A stretch of DNA of 64,000 bases from Drosophila pseudoobscura (GCF_009870125.1 NC_046679.1:17174001-17238000); one strand, 5' to 3'; positions 1 to 12,125 are shown, counted from the first letter of the stretch. Made by a program: numbers and translations. The notes: a model not told the origin generated them from the sequence alone.

Positions 1-977
1 CAAAATAGTTTTAAAAATAAAAAACAAGGCTCAGCCGACAGGGCAACTTTGTTGGTGCCCCATGTTTATGGGACAGAAGGCAACAAGAACAATATGTTCC
101 ACATTTTATGCTCTCGAGTGCTCAGGACCAGCAACAGCACCATCACCAGCAACAGAACAACAACCCAGATGAAAGCAATGGACTCTGCGCCTCACTAACT
201 TCAATTGCCATGGCCATACTTGCCCCTCTGGCTAGAGCCTCTGGCAGAGTCCCCGACCACCGGCCGAGGCATACTCGTTCGAGTATCAAAAGCCACAACT
301 TTCCCATAGTCACCCCCATATGGACTGTCTTGCGTCTGCCCGCCTTTTATAGCATCTAAAATGCATGCAACATATGCATATGGCCTCATTGCTGTTGGTG
401 TTGCACTTGTTTCTGATGTTGCTGTTGCTGTTGCTGTTGCTATTGCTCTTGCTGTTCGCGCATCTGGCAACATCTTGTTGAGCTGTCAAAATATGCTTGT
501 TAACAACATTTGTTGCACCGCAACAGCATCAGACACACAGCAGCACAGCAACAATGCAAATACTTCAACAATTCCCAGCAACAAAGGGGAAAAGATGGAG
601 CGTTGGAGCGGTGGAGCTGCTGGCCAACTCTAAAGCCTAGGAGAGTGCAGCTGCATTATCCTAAACATGTTTGCACGCAAAAGGCAACTTTCCAGCAGCA
701 GGCGCGCTTTAGAAGCTGCTTTCCATTTAATTTCTGACAGCCAGAGATTTTTAGTTTAAAAGCGACAAAAATAATCAGGAAAATTGCCGTTTTTCTGGCA
801 TGTTGTTCAACTTTATCTCATGGTAAACTTTCCATAAATAGCCCATGGAGTCGTGCGTCGGGCGGCGGGCGTCGGGCATGGGGAATGCCCCATCTCGGAT
901 ACGAGTCCCGGTCCGGGCGAGAAATATGCATGAGTATGTGCGAGCAGACGCCTTGGGCGTGCGTTTGTCTAATAGAT

Positions 978-1033
978 CAGCATCAGCAGCGGCAGCAGCA
1001 GCGGCAGCGGCAGCAGCAACATCAAGCAGCAGC
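978..1033. repeat. CAG/CGG trinucleotide tract
   Basis: Interrupted run of CAG with CGG and CAT variants. It makes Gln-rich and Ala-rich shadow frames on the plus strand. No surrounding coding evidence was found. Confidence 0.85.
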
Positions 1034-1194
1034 TCAAATGTGCTCTCGGGCCATTTATCATCTGCTGCTGCTGGCCGCTGTCTGCAATTTCAGCGACTGG
1101 GCGGCGCGTTCGTGTTGCAGCCGCCCCAGCAAAAACAGCAACAGCAACAGCTCAGCTGCAGCCTCTGACAATGTCTCTGGCGCTGTCCTGCCGC

Positions 1195-1216
1195 TGCCCC
1201 TGCCCCTGCCCCTGCC
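1195..1216. repeat. TGCCCC hexamer tract
   Basis: Between three and four tandem TGCCCC units in a C-rich stretch. It creates repeated Pro/Leu/Cys shadow frames. Confidence 0.8.
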
Positions 1217-2332
1217 ACAGTTTTGGCCAGCGCCTCCGAGTCGCCTCCGGCATGGGCTCGAAATTCGAGCAGCTTGCGCGCACAAGGTGTCTACATTTCA
1301 ACGCCTCAGCCCCAGACCCAGCCCCAGACCGAGCCCCAGCCCCAGCCCAGGCTGCAGCTCCAGCTCAACCTCCAGTCCTCATCTATGGTCTGGACTAACC
1401 ACTAATGTTTCTGGCAACCGGCTGCTTGTCGACTGCGGGATCGCCGGCTGTGGGTCCGGTCAGCCCGGAGTCTGCTTCATTTACACTGAAATTATTCTGC
1501 ATAAATCATTTTAATGTTGCGTGATTTTTAGACGGCCTTTTAGCGTCTCCCGAATGTCACTTAAAATCTGGCACATTAAAGCACACAACAGGGGGAAAGG
1601 CGGGCCAGCAAAGCGACGAGGGCTGCCACAAAAGATACATAAATCAAAACTAAATTAACTCACGCCGCTGGCTGCCACTATTTTTGAATGCAACATCGGG
1701 AAGTAAGTCGGGTAAATGCTGAGGACATAACAAACCCGAACTGAACTTTAATTGAATCATTTGCTGCTAATACAACTAGCAGGATATATGTACATAGATT
1801 GATTACCAAAAGTCAAAAGTAAAAGTCTTTAAAGCTCAAGGAATATGGGAGCTATCAGGTATCAGACCACTCAAGTCTAGCAATTTAATTATTGCAACCA
1901 ACTGACTCGAGAGTGGACAGAAATGTCCTTGGCCCAACAGTTAGAAGCTCAAAATTTGCTCCCATTCCCATGACCAATTAAGGACAGAAAAGGAGAAATT
2001 TAAAAATTAAAAGAAAACAAATTTAATATGCAATTGTTACATGTTTCCCTTTTCATAGGAGAACGCCGACTTTAACGCCGAGAATTTAACTGTTTTTGTA
2101 GACACTCGATTAAGATATATTGCTGGTTTTAATATTTGGAATAGAATAGGCTTTATTTTCACAAAAGATTTGACACTTTAGTCTTTAATCCATCGCCTGA
2201 GAAGGGTTTGGATCAAATTTAGATACAAAACGGCATACAAAATCAGTTATGTGTGATGGTGCTCTGTCCGGGGAAGTTCAAGAACCACCCCCGCGTGCAG
2301 AAGCTCCCAAGATTAGAGCTAAACTTTTCATT

Positions 2333-2338
2333 TTTATT
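2333..2338 (-). promoter_or_regulatory. Candidate polyadenylation signal of CLIP gene
   Basis: AATAAA on the minus strand, about 245 bases after the stop codon of the CLIP gene. It is the first canonical hexamer I noticed downstream. It supports the transcript ending here, although a single hexamer in AT-rich DNA is weak evidence. Confidence 0.35.
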
Positions 2339-2581
2339 GTGTCTCAGCATCTGCTGCCTTGGCTGACGAGACGGCGAGGCGCACTTAATACATAATTCGT
2401 GTACACATTATAATTACAGACGCTGCCGCATAACCATAACATTTTGGGCACAGCACCCGTGTTCCCAAACAATCCTGCCTTCAGCAATCCGGCAGATCAA
2501 AGCACACATCCACAGACACCCACATGCACGGATACGAGTACAAATACGAGTGTGCCACACATGATGTACTTTGAAGTTGAT

Positions 2582-3174
2582 TTACTTCAGCTTCGAGTTG
2601 GCGTTCGCGGGAATCACATCTTTGAGTTCGCAGCACAAATGATACTTTGTTGTCCGCGTTGATGTTGATGTTGATGTTGCCGGGGAGGAGGAGGAACCAC
2701 ACAATGCCATGTGAAACAGAGAGAGAAATTTCATTAGAATTAGAGCCATTCGATTGTTATTGCTGTTGCCAGACAGTTTTATTCGGCCCACGCCCTAGGA
2801 CCCCCTCTGCCGTAATGGCTTTTCCAACTTACGCCGTCGCGCTTGGGCCTGCAGCGGGATCTCTGCAGGAACCGCATCACGGCGGGTGGCATGTGCTCCT
2901 TGTACATCGCATACTCGCGCAGGACGAAGCGGCAGGCGCTGAAGTGCACACACTGGCCGGGGCTCTTGGCGGGCGTCGGCGTCTGGCAGCTGGGCTCTAC
3001 GTCAGACAGGAGATACACAGAAGAGTACTCCTCTTATTTCGATCTATGCATTATCAATGGCCAATGCCACTGCCGGGCTCTGACTGTATGTGGCTTACGT
3101 GTGTGGCACAATGTCGACAGCAGCAGGATGACGAGGACGAGCCGGACCAGAATCAATCGAAGTGTGCGCCGCAT
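2582..3174 (-). CDS. Secreted single-CLIP-domain protein, three exons
   Basis: Exons read on the minus strand: 3174-3099, 2996-2833 and 2644-2582, with introns of 102 and 188 bases. Donors are GTAAGC and GTAAGT, and both acceptors end in AG with no competing AG after the pyrimidine stretch. Phases (1, then 0) join cleanly into 100 residues. Residues 1-25 are a basic then Leu/Val-rich signal peptide. Residues 29-85 are a CLIP domain with all six cysteines (C29, C41, C47, C74, C84, C85), spaced 11-5-26-9-0, which fits the family. The core motifs GQCV, SRC and LCC are visible. CLIP domains normally sit before a trypsin-like protease in arthropod immune and developmental cascades and mediate zymogen or cofactor contacts. 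Here a 15-residue tail follows the last cysteine and then a stop, so no protease is attached. A protease exon beyond the left edge, reached through a GTAAAT donor overlapping the stop, is the main alternative. Exon structure and CLIP identity are well supported; the stand-alone status is inference. Confidence 0.8.
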
Positions 3175-3624
3175 TGTGAATTTAAAATTTCGGAAGCAGT
3201 TGTTACCGGAGGCGAAGACGAAGACGAAGATGGGATTGAGGCACGCCGCTGATGTATAAGGATGTACAGTATGTATTAAAGTCGCGTTAAAGTCTTAAGA
3301 GCTTTAAGCACCGAAAACTGCCTCGACTCTGCCACGAAGAGTGGAACTGAGACTGAGGCTTGAGCCGAGACTGGCTGCTGGGTGCTGGCTGCTGGGTTCT
3401 TGGTGTTGGCTGGCTGCTCTGTGCCTGGCAGCAGATTGTTGCTCAAGTAAACAGCTTGGACTGCTGCTGCTGCTGCGGATGGGGATGGGGAGGGGGTGAC
3501 GGCTGGGGCTTGGGCAACTTTTGATAAGCGGAGCCGGAGTGGGGGCCGGCGCGCTTATCGACGGCGTGCAAAACAAGAGGCCAAAAAATATGTACATAAT
3601 ATGTAAGCAAAGCACACAGACACG

Positions 3625-3638
3625 CACACACACACACA
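3625..3638. repeat. (CA)7 microsatellite
   Basis: Seven CA dinucleotides inside a wider CA-rich stretch. Confidence 0.85.
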
Positions 3639-3724
3639 GCCACATGCCACACAGCATCCATAAACACATGTTTAAGGCGGCGCGTACCAGTTTGAACCTA
3701 TGCAGAGAGAGAGAGGAAGAGAGA

Positions 3725-3757
3725 GAGGGCAGCGAGAGGGCAGCGAGAGGGCAGCGG
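3725..3757. repeat. 11-base tandem repeat, three copies
   Basis: Three consecutive copies of GAGGGCAGCGA, the last ending in G. They directly follow a GA-rich run at about 3703-3728. GA runs can bind GAGA factor, but nothing else here marks a promoter. Confidence 0.85.
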
Positions 3758-6700
3758 CAGCGTCGCCGGGTTGTGTGGGTTAAACGTTAACGTTAACAAA
3801 AGCAAATGGAAATTTATTATGCATATAGTATATGTAGATATATGGGAAAGTTGAAAATGAATTCTAAGCGCAGGGAAAGCAGCAGCTGTGCCGTGCCTGT
3901 GCCTGAAGGACGAAGGAATCGACTGGATCTGAGCGGTAGCGAAAGTCCAGAAAAGAGTCGAGTCACCCGCTGTCTCCCCTTAAACATGCCCCACCCCAAC
4001 ACGGAGCACACGGGGAGGCTGGAAAATTTCGAATATAGCTGTCAAAATAGCCATACTTCGGTTTGATTGATGGGAACGAGGGCAGGTAAGCCAACTTGTA
4101 AGCGGCTTACCAGAACCAGAGAGCCCAGCCCCCTCCACTCAGCCCCCATTTGGCCAGCACAGTCCTAATTAAGTATCCTCGAGGCGCATCCATTGTTCAA
4201 TAAATACCAATTTATGCCCCCCACTGTGTTCACCCCCCCATGGCCCCATGGCCTCATGGCCCCATGGATTTAGATTGCCCTGTCTCTCCAGGCCCATGCT
4301 GAGCCAAGTCCCGAAATCACAGTCGAATTCAATTTCATTCCCCACACAAGCGCACATGTAATACGTATACGTAAGCAGGCCCATACATATGTAGTACGAG
4401 TGTATGGTTCATATAGTTTCCCTGCCAAGAGAGGGGGAAATTTTAATAAAAATGTAAATTTTTAGTTGCCTTAGGGGTTCCTGGCACATGCGAAAACCAA
4501 TAAAAAAGTATTGCTCGTTATGAACTTGGCGGCAGTTTTTGTGGCCGATACCCGCAGCTACAGCAACCGGAGCCATTCAAAGGCAGCCATCCCGCCCGTA
4601 GCCATAGCCATCGCAGCCAGCAGCCAGAGGTGCACGCAATCCCCATCTTGAGTATCATTTTGCCAGGTTAAAGTTTCCGGCTCCTCTCGAATGTCACGCC
4701 AATTTGCGGATATCTTCTCGGAATGAGCTCTCCCAACGAGTGCGATCCATAAAATTGGAGTTTTATCAAATTATAATTGGAGCCATAAAAGAAAGTTTTT
4801 ATTTCTCTTAAAATTTAAATACTCCCAGTTCTTTCGTTGCGTTTTATTTTTATTCCTTTTCGACCGCAGATGCAGCTGCAGCCCGCTCCGATTCAGTTAA
4901 TGAATTTAAAGTCTATCAGAGTGCACTGTACTCGCACAATCGTAATAAAAAAGTAATAGATACTTTTTGAGCGAATATTCTATATCATTCCAGTTTAACA
5001 GAAATATATGCAATGTTCAGGGGTTAAGTTTGATTTATAAATAATATAAATAAATATAAAATATTAATTCAAGAACCACTTTCGTCCCAGGCAAATCAAG
5101 CAATACATGACGGGGATCAATCAAAGGCTTTTGTTAGCAATGCTATTTATTTTCTTCTTCTTTTGTTTGAAACCTGCATTCAGAAGATAACAAGTTCAAA
5201 TATTTTGCTTTCATACTTCGGGGACTTTCGAAAGCCTTACCTTCCCATTCATTCGTTCTGTTAATCGGTATTATGACACCCGACTTTAAATGGGAATGTC
5301 CATAAAGTATGAAAAATAATGATTGATTTAATAGACATCGAAACATTATCGAAGGCATTGCAAAAGACGTGGCCGAGCAAGTGTTGACAGAGCCATTTGA
5401 TGCCCCATAAAACCAGCCACATCATTAAAAACCCTTCCAAAATAAATATTGACACTCTGCTTACTAAATGGAGAGCGGGGCTCTCTTCCCCTATCCAACG
5501 GGTCTCTGTCCCTTCGAATCGCATCGCATCGCTCACACATGTAAACGTTTAAGTACGATATTTAGATATGGGTACGAAAACATGCCGGAACCGAGGCATA
5601 AAAACCGAAATGCGCATAATAAAAAGCCATCGTCATAGTCTTCAACTTCGACTCCAGCCCAACGGCCCCATAACCATTGCCCACAGCAATACTCTCACAA
5701 TCCCTCCCGCACTCCACTCATTCGGATACTCAAACTCAAAGTCATAGTCATAGCCATAGCCATAGCTATAGCCGGCGCAGCCCTTTTACAGATGTGCGAT
5801 AAAACAAGGGGCAGGGCAGGGCAGGGCAACAAAAGGCATCGGAAAATATGAGAAACAAAGCATAAAATAAAACACTTCGGAACTTCGAGTTGACAATTTG
5901 AAGACGCCAATAAAGTTTCCTACGCTCCCCATTTCAGTCGTTCTGGCTGTCGTTGTTGCATGATCCGGCCCGGAGCTGGTAGTGTTTTTGTTTTCGCTTT
6001 CGCTTTTCCTTTTTCACCAATAAAAATTCTTTGGAAATCATTTAGGAAAACGCATGCATGCACATCATGTGCCCAAGCCCACGCCCACACCCGCTCCCAG
6101 ACAGACCCCTTCTCAATGGCATTCGCCCCCGCAGATTCCCAATGCGGAGATAAAACGCGTGTCAGACACGACAATGCCATGGATCATGTGTCAAATTGTG
6201 ACTTGCAGTTCATGCTTCTCAGGGTGCTCATGGGGTGCTCCACCCGTTCGGGTCGCAACTAGTTACCTGGGAGACTCCTCGACGTCAGCGTCAGCGTCAG
6301 CCCCAACACTCTACGATGCTCAGCTTGGGGCGACAGCAAACGGCACACGCAAATGCACTTTTTGATTGCCTTTGGCTCTGGCTCTAGCACTGGCTTCATC
6401 CTCTTATATCCACCCTCATCCCCATACTCATCTCCATCTTCATCTATATCTATATCTGTCTCTGTCCCTGGCTTTTCTTATCTGGCTTTGGGTGTTATTC
6501 TTATGAATAGTCGAGCGATGCGATGTGGCACGGACACAGCTGCAGACTCTGAGTGTGTTGTTGCATTGTCGTTTTATTTGATGTTGGGGTAAAAGCTTTT
6601 ATCAAAAATCGTATTGCATGCAAATTAGATTCCTCTCCGATGTTACTGTCTTGCCTTTGTTCGGCAATCTAAAACTATATACATTGCCATTCAGATGATG

Positions 6701-6842
6701 CCATTGTCGCGCTGCCTCGCCGGCTCTTCCCTGCTGCATCTGCGGGCCTGCTGATAAAGATACCGACGACATGCACACGACAATGCTGCCACACGTTGAT
6801 GATTCAGACATTGCAGCCAAAAGCAGTCGCTGAGATGATGAC

Positions 6843-6915
6843 GCTGCTGCCGATGCTGCTGCTGCTGCTGCTGCCGATGCTTTTGCTGCTGGTTCTGATG
6901 CTGATGCTGATGCTT
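6843..6915. repeat. GCT/GAT trinucleotide tract
   Basis: Interrupted GCT repeat with GAT and GTT variants, about 70 bases. It gives long Leu/Met-rich (plus) and Gln/His-rich (minus) shadow frames that should not be read as proteins. Confidence 0.85.
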
Positions 6916-8856
6916 ACGGCCAACGACTGTTGTTGTTGCTGCTTCTTGGTCTTTTGTCGCAGGTCTCAATTGACTTGATAAACTTCTTCCTACAGTTTTT
7001 TTTCAATTCCGTCGTACGCTTCTGCTTGTTAACGTCAACTGGCTCGCATACACACACAGAGTACCAGGGAGATAGAGCTAGCGATTTGGGATGGGAGATG
7101 GTAAGAAGAGGAGACAGTCACAAAGATGCAGGCGTAAAATGAGTTCATTTTTTTTCTGTGGACTCTATCGAGCACGTCTTATCTGGAGTCGCATACGTAT
7201 TTGGCCGTGGCAGGCAGGCAGGCAGACAGGCGGACAGGCGTAGAGTGGGAGTAGGAGTGGAGTCGCCACCAGAGGCTGCACGGGCTTAAACACACTTGAA
7301 TGCATTTCCATTTCATGGCTATGGCTTCATTGCCGCCAAATGTCGGCGTCTGCCGCTTTGTCTGGTGGCTATGCGCCAAGTTGCCAAAAGAAGAAAAAAC
7401 GCTCTCTATGTCGCTGCCCCAAGCACTGCTGGCTGTTTGTGTAATAGCGTTCATCGAAGCTTAAGGTGTATAAATCACACACAATGCGGTCTTTTGTAGT
7501 TTCAGGCGACACTCACACACACCCATTGAGAGAGTGGCACACACACACACAGAAGCGAGACTGCAGTCCGCAGGGGGAAAAGCAGGGGGCAGCTTGGTTT
7601 TTCTCGTTTTTCTTTTCGGGCTCTAAATTATGGCCGTGGCGTTCCGCTTTAACACTGTGGGCCGTGTCTGAGCAGCTGGTCTCTGCTTCCGCCGCCCGGC
7701 ATTTAAATAATAATAAAATCATAATTTATTTTTAACAATTTGTTGCACTGTTTGTAATCATTTGTTAACTGTCCGGGCTTAGGTCCCTCGAATAGTTCGG
7801 CTCGAGAGCGACGAGGCGTTTAAGCCTCTTAGCAATAATCACAGCAACAGCAGCAACAATGAAGACAATGCCGGAGCAACGGCTGCCACTTGAGGCGGCC
7901 GTCGGCCAGCGGCAGCACAGTGCTCTAATGCCCTCTGATAAATAGTCAAAATATTTAAGCGGCATATTTAAAATCAAATAAACACATCAGCCAACAATCA
8001 AAAGCTTGCTGAACTGTAAATTGAGCTTAGTTGCGCTACATTTGAGTCCCGACTCTCCTCGACTTGAGTCGACTCCAGTAGACTGCAAGTAGAGTCGGAC
8101 GCTCCAGGCCTTCGATGAAAGTGCAGGCGAGCGGCAAACGACCCACTCAACTGCAGCTCCCCCTCCTCCTGCTCCTCCGCGGTCCACATGCAGCCTCGAG
8201 CTTAAAGTAAACAGCTTAGCTCGAGCCGGAGCTCTGCTTCTGCATCTGCATTTCCATCTATGTCTCCATCTACATCTCTGCAACTGACTGCTCTGCCCCG
8301 AAGATTTGCCTCGAATTTGTTTATGGCCAACTGCTGCCTGCCGCTAGCCACTGCTTCTCCTGCACCATCAGCAACAAATGTAGTTACAATGCGTAGATCT
8401 CCCTGGTCCTGTCTCCTCCTCGTCGGGGCCGTCCGTCTTCGGCGCCGTAGCAACAAATTTGTACACATGTTTCTGTCACTTTATGGAATTATGTGTGCGT
8501 GTGTGCAATGGCAACGACAAACGAAATAAAATCAGTTTTTCCAACACATTCATTCCATTTGACAGACGCACCATGGAGCACCAAGAGCAAACGAACGAGC
8601 ATAAAAAATATTTATTTCTCTCATATAAATTATGGAGGTATTAATTGGATGCTAAACTGAGGTGATCCGGGTCAGACAAGGCATACTCACTCGTAAATCA
8701 CATACCATATTGATGACTGATGACTTTGCTAAGGCCTTGAGGCAAATCTCTACGGATATGTGGTAAAAAAAGGAAGTAAGTCAACTTTGATAAGGCTACA
8801 GAATAAATTGTATGGAAAGCACTCAACAGAAATGCCTTAAAGTTCACGAAGTTCTC

Positions 8857-8867
8857 TGGTCACACTG
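8857..8867 (+). promoter_or_regulatory. Perfect Ohler motif 1 core-promoter element
   Basis: TGGTCACACTG fits YGGTCACACTR exactly on the plus strand. In Drosophila this motif (bound by M1BP) lies at start sites of TATA-less, broadly expressed genes. No clear coding exon follows within 1 kb: the plus frame at 9172-9384 has no ATG near its beginning. It may mark an unannotated or noncoding transcript, or be chance. Confidence 0.3.
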
Positions 8868-10539
8868 GAGATCCTCAAATACAGATACCCAGATGGGTAA
8901 AAATACGGTATTCCTTGAATAATATTCCAAACGAAACATGTTAAATGTTGGAACTTTCCTACCGGATAAATAAACTCCTTAGCATACAGCCTAAAAAGGA
9001 ATTAAGTTAAAAAATCCAGCTATAGATCCAAGCAGATAGATATTTGATCAATAGCATTGAGTTTCTGTATGTTATCTATCTAAGAATCTTGTAATATTTC
9101 TTGTATTTGGGTCATCTTTCCAAGTTTTTTGTTAATCTATCAATACCACAACCGTAAAGCACAGGTATTTTGTGTTTGGTAATTTATTCATCAATATTTT
9201 GGTCGAAACAATAAATCTAATCGCTCCCCCATCGGAAGAGATATTCGGTTGCAAGCACCTGCACGGTTCAGAGGTTAGGGAACTTTTTGATCCCAAACAT
9301 AAATTCTCGTCCATTGTGAGGCAACTCTCCATCGCACATCCCACATCCCAGTCCATGTCTGTCTATCGTTCGACGCGGCCCTGACAGGTGCAGCTGCCAG
9401 CGGCATCGACAGTCCACGAGAATACAACTTGCTGGCTGTGCGTGCGTCTCTGTTTACTTATGGAATTTGAACTTTTCCCCCTACCGACTGCTGGCTCCAT
9501 GACTCCATGACTGCCTTACTGCCTGACTGACTGCCTGACTGACTGACGGAGCATCTCACTCACTTTTTTTTGGGGGAGAGACGTGGTGACGGGCTGTTTA
9601 TGTTGTTAAATGCAAAAATGATTTCCATTTCCATTAAAAGCAAACAAATGGCAGGGCGCACGTAGCAACGAGCGCTGTGCGTGGCCCGCCGAGTTTTTGG
9701 TTTAAAATGCAATAACCAATAAAATAAATTGCCAAACAAAATGATCAAACATTAAGCCAAGCGCCGGCGGCATTTGTTTGGTGGCCGTGAGTGCGTGGAG
9801 TGGAGGTGGAGCTGTGGATGCTGCTTTTGCTGTTCTATCGGGATGCTGTGTTTTCCGATTTTGTCGCAAATGTGTCTCATTATTGCGTGATATTTATTTA
9901 GGTTATGACTTAAGTTGTGTCACGTCCGTCTAAATTTATATCCAATATGTTGACTATCAGACGAGGCCGACGCCACAGCCAGCCATCGAAATTTATGCCG
10001 CAGATCTGGGACTGGCGATGGCTCCATAACCTTACCATACACACCATATATTTCTATTCCCCGTCCCAGAACCATAACCAGACCCAGAACCAGAACCAGG
10101 GCCCAAAACTATGTGTTTCTGTAGAAAATTTATATGCAAATATTCAATGCACGTCGAGCGTCGGGCGTCGTGCGCACTGCAATCCGCAGACGAAAACAGT
10201 CACAGAGAGCTATCGTTCCAGCAGCACCAGCAGCAGCAGCTCCGGGCCCGCAGCACGCCACTAATTGGACCCAGCGGTTCGCCATCATCATCGTGATCGC
10301 ATTTAAATGTGCTGATCAATTTACTTAAATGTTAATGGCAGCCCAGGGCGTGGCATCGAGAGGTGAAGCGAGGTGAAGCTGGGACTGCGACTGCGACTGG
10401 GAATTGGACAGCGTCTCTGTTTGAAATTGAGCTGAATGTGGAGTTGCATAGATGGAGATGGTAGTCTGAGGTCATGCTGGTTACCTTACTTTTTTAATGC
10501 GTTTTGGCCATGTTTATTGCTTGGCTCTCACATTTGTCA

Positions 10540-10555
10540 GTGTGTGTGTGTGTGT
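10540..10555. repeat. (GT)8 microsatellite
   Basis: Uninterrupted GT run. Confidence 0.85.
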
Positions 10556-11367
10556 ACGAATGTGCTTGTGAGTGGTGCATATAAAAAGAAATATGACACA
10601 CATAAACCGAAATTAGCTGCCAATTTGAGATGGCATCGTCGCATGCGAATTGTTTTATATTTGTTTTTGGCGGCATTAAGCCATTAAAAAAGAGGCGCCA
10701 TAAAATACCGCAAGCTCAGGCCATAGCTATAGCTGTAGATAAGCTATCGGCAGGGAGTCCCTCCGCTCAGTAACTCCCTCTCTCTCTCTCTCACTTACCC
10801 TGACAAGGCAATCAAATCAAATTTGTTTGGCTTTGTGCGTGCGTGAGTGAGTGCTCTGCCTTGCTCTAGAAAGCTACTCTCTTTCCATCACGTTTGATTG
10901 TTTCATTCATTCTTTGTTTCACTCGCACTCTCTCTGTCTCTATCGCATTTGGGTGTGCAGCCTAAAAGCATGCCACACATTTTTCACAACAGCTTACGCT
11001 CTGCAGCCAAATCCGCTGCAGTTTTTCATTTGGCTTCAAGTTTTTTGTCTATGTCTAAACTTATTATCATTTTGTCTATTTATTTTATGGCACAGCGAGT
11101 GCGAAGGAGGGAGGAGCAGAGTTTTGGTGCGGTTCGGTGCGGTGCTGCTACAATTGTTTTCACATGCAAATGCTTCTTGCCCCATGCCATGCCAAGCATT
11201 TATATGCAAATGGATGTGTGTATATGTATGTATGTATGCTCTGGCTCTAGCACTCTACGCCGCTATTTCCTTCCCTCTTTCCCTCCCTCCCACATTCCCA
11301 CTGCGAGACACACTCAAAAAGAGATTTCCACTAAAAGACAAATGCTACAATATTACAAAGAGTACGG

Positions 11368-11390
11368 CAGCAGCAGCAGCAGCAGCAGCA
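11368..11390. repeat. (CAG)7 microsatellite
   Basis: Uninterrupted CAG run, nearly eight units. It produces poly-Ser and poly-Ala shadow frames. Confidence 0.9.
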
Positions 11391-11550
11391 ATGGTATGAC
11401 TGGAGAATGGAGAGGGCATACCTTGAGTGGCTGCTGCAAATGCTGGAGGGTTGGTTGTCGCTCTGCCCTGCTACGCGTTCAAGTGGCAAAAAAATCGCTG
11501 AAGTCGCAAAAATTATTGCAGTTGGCAACTTTGAGCTGACTCTCACATAA

Positions 11551-11570
11551 ACACACACACACACACACAC
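11551..11570. repeat. (AC)10 microsatellite
   Basis: Uninterrupted AC run just upstream of a putative untranslated exon. Confidence 0.9.
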
Positions 11571-11579
11571 TCACACACA

Positions 11580-11734
11580 AGGAGAGGGAGAGAGAGGGTC
11601 ACGCATACAGACAAACAAAGTGCGCTGGCGATAAAAATAAAGTGACAGCAAAAACAATTGCAAACTTGTGCAATTAATAAAGTGAAAAGTGAGCAGCGAG
11701 CAGTTCTCCCCCTCTGATCGACCTCCGATTTCAG
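11580..11734 (+). other. Putative untranslated first exon
   Basis: The block opens with a GA-rich run (about 11580-11598, GAGA-factor-like). It continues as an A-rich leader with AAAGTGA and CAGCAAAAACAA motifs typical of fly 5' UTRs. It ends TTTCAG followed by GTGAGTCAG, a near-ideal splice donor at 11735. It contains no substantial open frame. This is how noncoding first exons of large Drosophila genes often look. If so, the sequence to the right would be a giant first intron. No matching acceptor exon was identified, and the transcription start is a guess. Confidence 0.3.
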
Positions 11735-12125
11735 GTGAGTCAGGAGTCGGGGAGTACATACATACATATCCATCCATCCAGCCCGACTGCCACCATCAGC
11801 GCATCATCAGCATCATGCACACCATCCTCCCATCCTCCCATCATCATCATCACCATCATCATCCCATCAGCTGGAGTTAAAGCCCAATGGCATCGCCAAT
11901 GTTTTCACACGTGTTGTCGTTTAAATATTTAAATGTGCTCCTGGCAGCATCGGCGCTGACAACGCCATCCGATCTGCTCCTCCCCCTGCTCCTGTTGCTG
12001 ATGCTGCTCCTGCTCTTGCTCCTCCTCTTGCTCTTGCTTGAAGTTTTACATGTTTTGCTGTGTGTTAAACCAAAAAGCAAACTGCTGCAGCGACATCTCA
12101 TCCCACACACACACTGGCCCACTGG

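Larger units (their letters stand above)
1..2332. other. Gene-free left flank, repeat-rich
   Basis: No frame here has the composition of a protein gene. The open frames at 845-1514 come from CAG/CGG and CCCCTG repeats and are low complexity. The stretch 1700-2400 is AT-rich and has no open frame of note. It is probably the 3' flank of the CLIP gene that follows, or intronic DNA of that gene if its last exon lies outside the window. Confidence 0.55.
3175..8856. other. Gene-free region with microsatellites
   Basis: The first roughly 130 bases should hold the CLIP gene promoter. I see only a weak TTATAC-type element and no clear TATA box. After that come CA, GA and 11-base repeats, GCT/GAT tracts, and AT-rich stretches around 4.4-5.3 kb and 7.7-8.0 kb. 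Open frames of 60-140 codons on both strands are low complexity or lack splice and start context. I see no gene. Confidence 0.5.
8868..11579. other. Gene-free region downstream of motif 1
   Basis: AT-rich to about 9.3 kb, then mixed sequence with tetranucleotide GACT/GCCT runs near 9.49-9.55 kb and CA/TG repeats. At 9132-9384 both strands are open for about 70 codons with fairly natural composition, but neither reading has an anchored start plus splice or poly(A) context. The long plus frames at 10851-11539 are Cys/Leu/Ser-rich repeats. Confidence 0.45.

Noticed and set aside
845..1514. Plus frames of 107 and 209 codons
   Set aside because: Built from CAG, CCCCTG and CCCAGA repeats; Gln/Pro/Ser low complexity, no promoter or splice context.
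5143..5540. Minus frames with hydrophobic stretches and a GGGAAG-GTAAGG donor
   Set aside because: Codons are AT-driven, three competing frames overlap, and no acceptor or downstream exon fits.
9132..9384. Opposed frames of about 70 codons after the motif 1 site
   Set aside because: The plus frame starts at GTG with no early ATG; the minus frame has an ATG but no signal, splice or poly(A) support.
10851..11539. Plus frames of 182 and 213 codons
   Set aside because: Cys/Leu/Ser-rich shadow translation of CTCT, TATG and CAG repeats.
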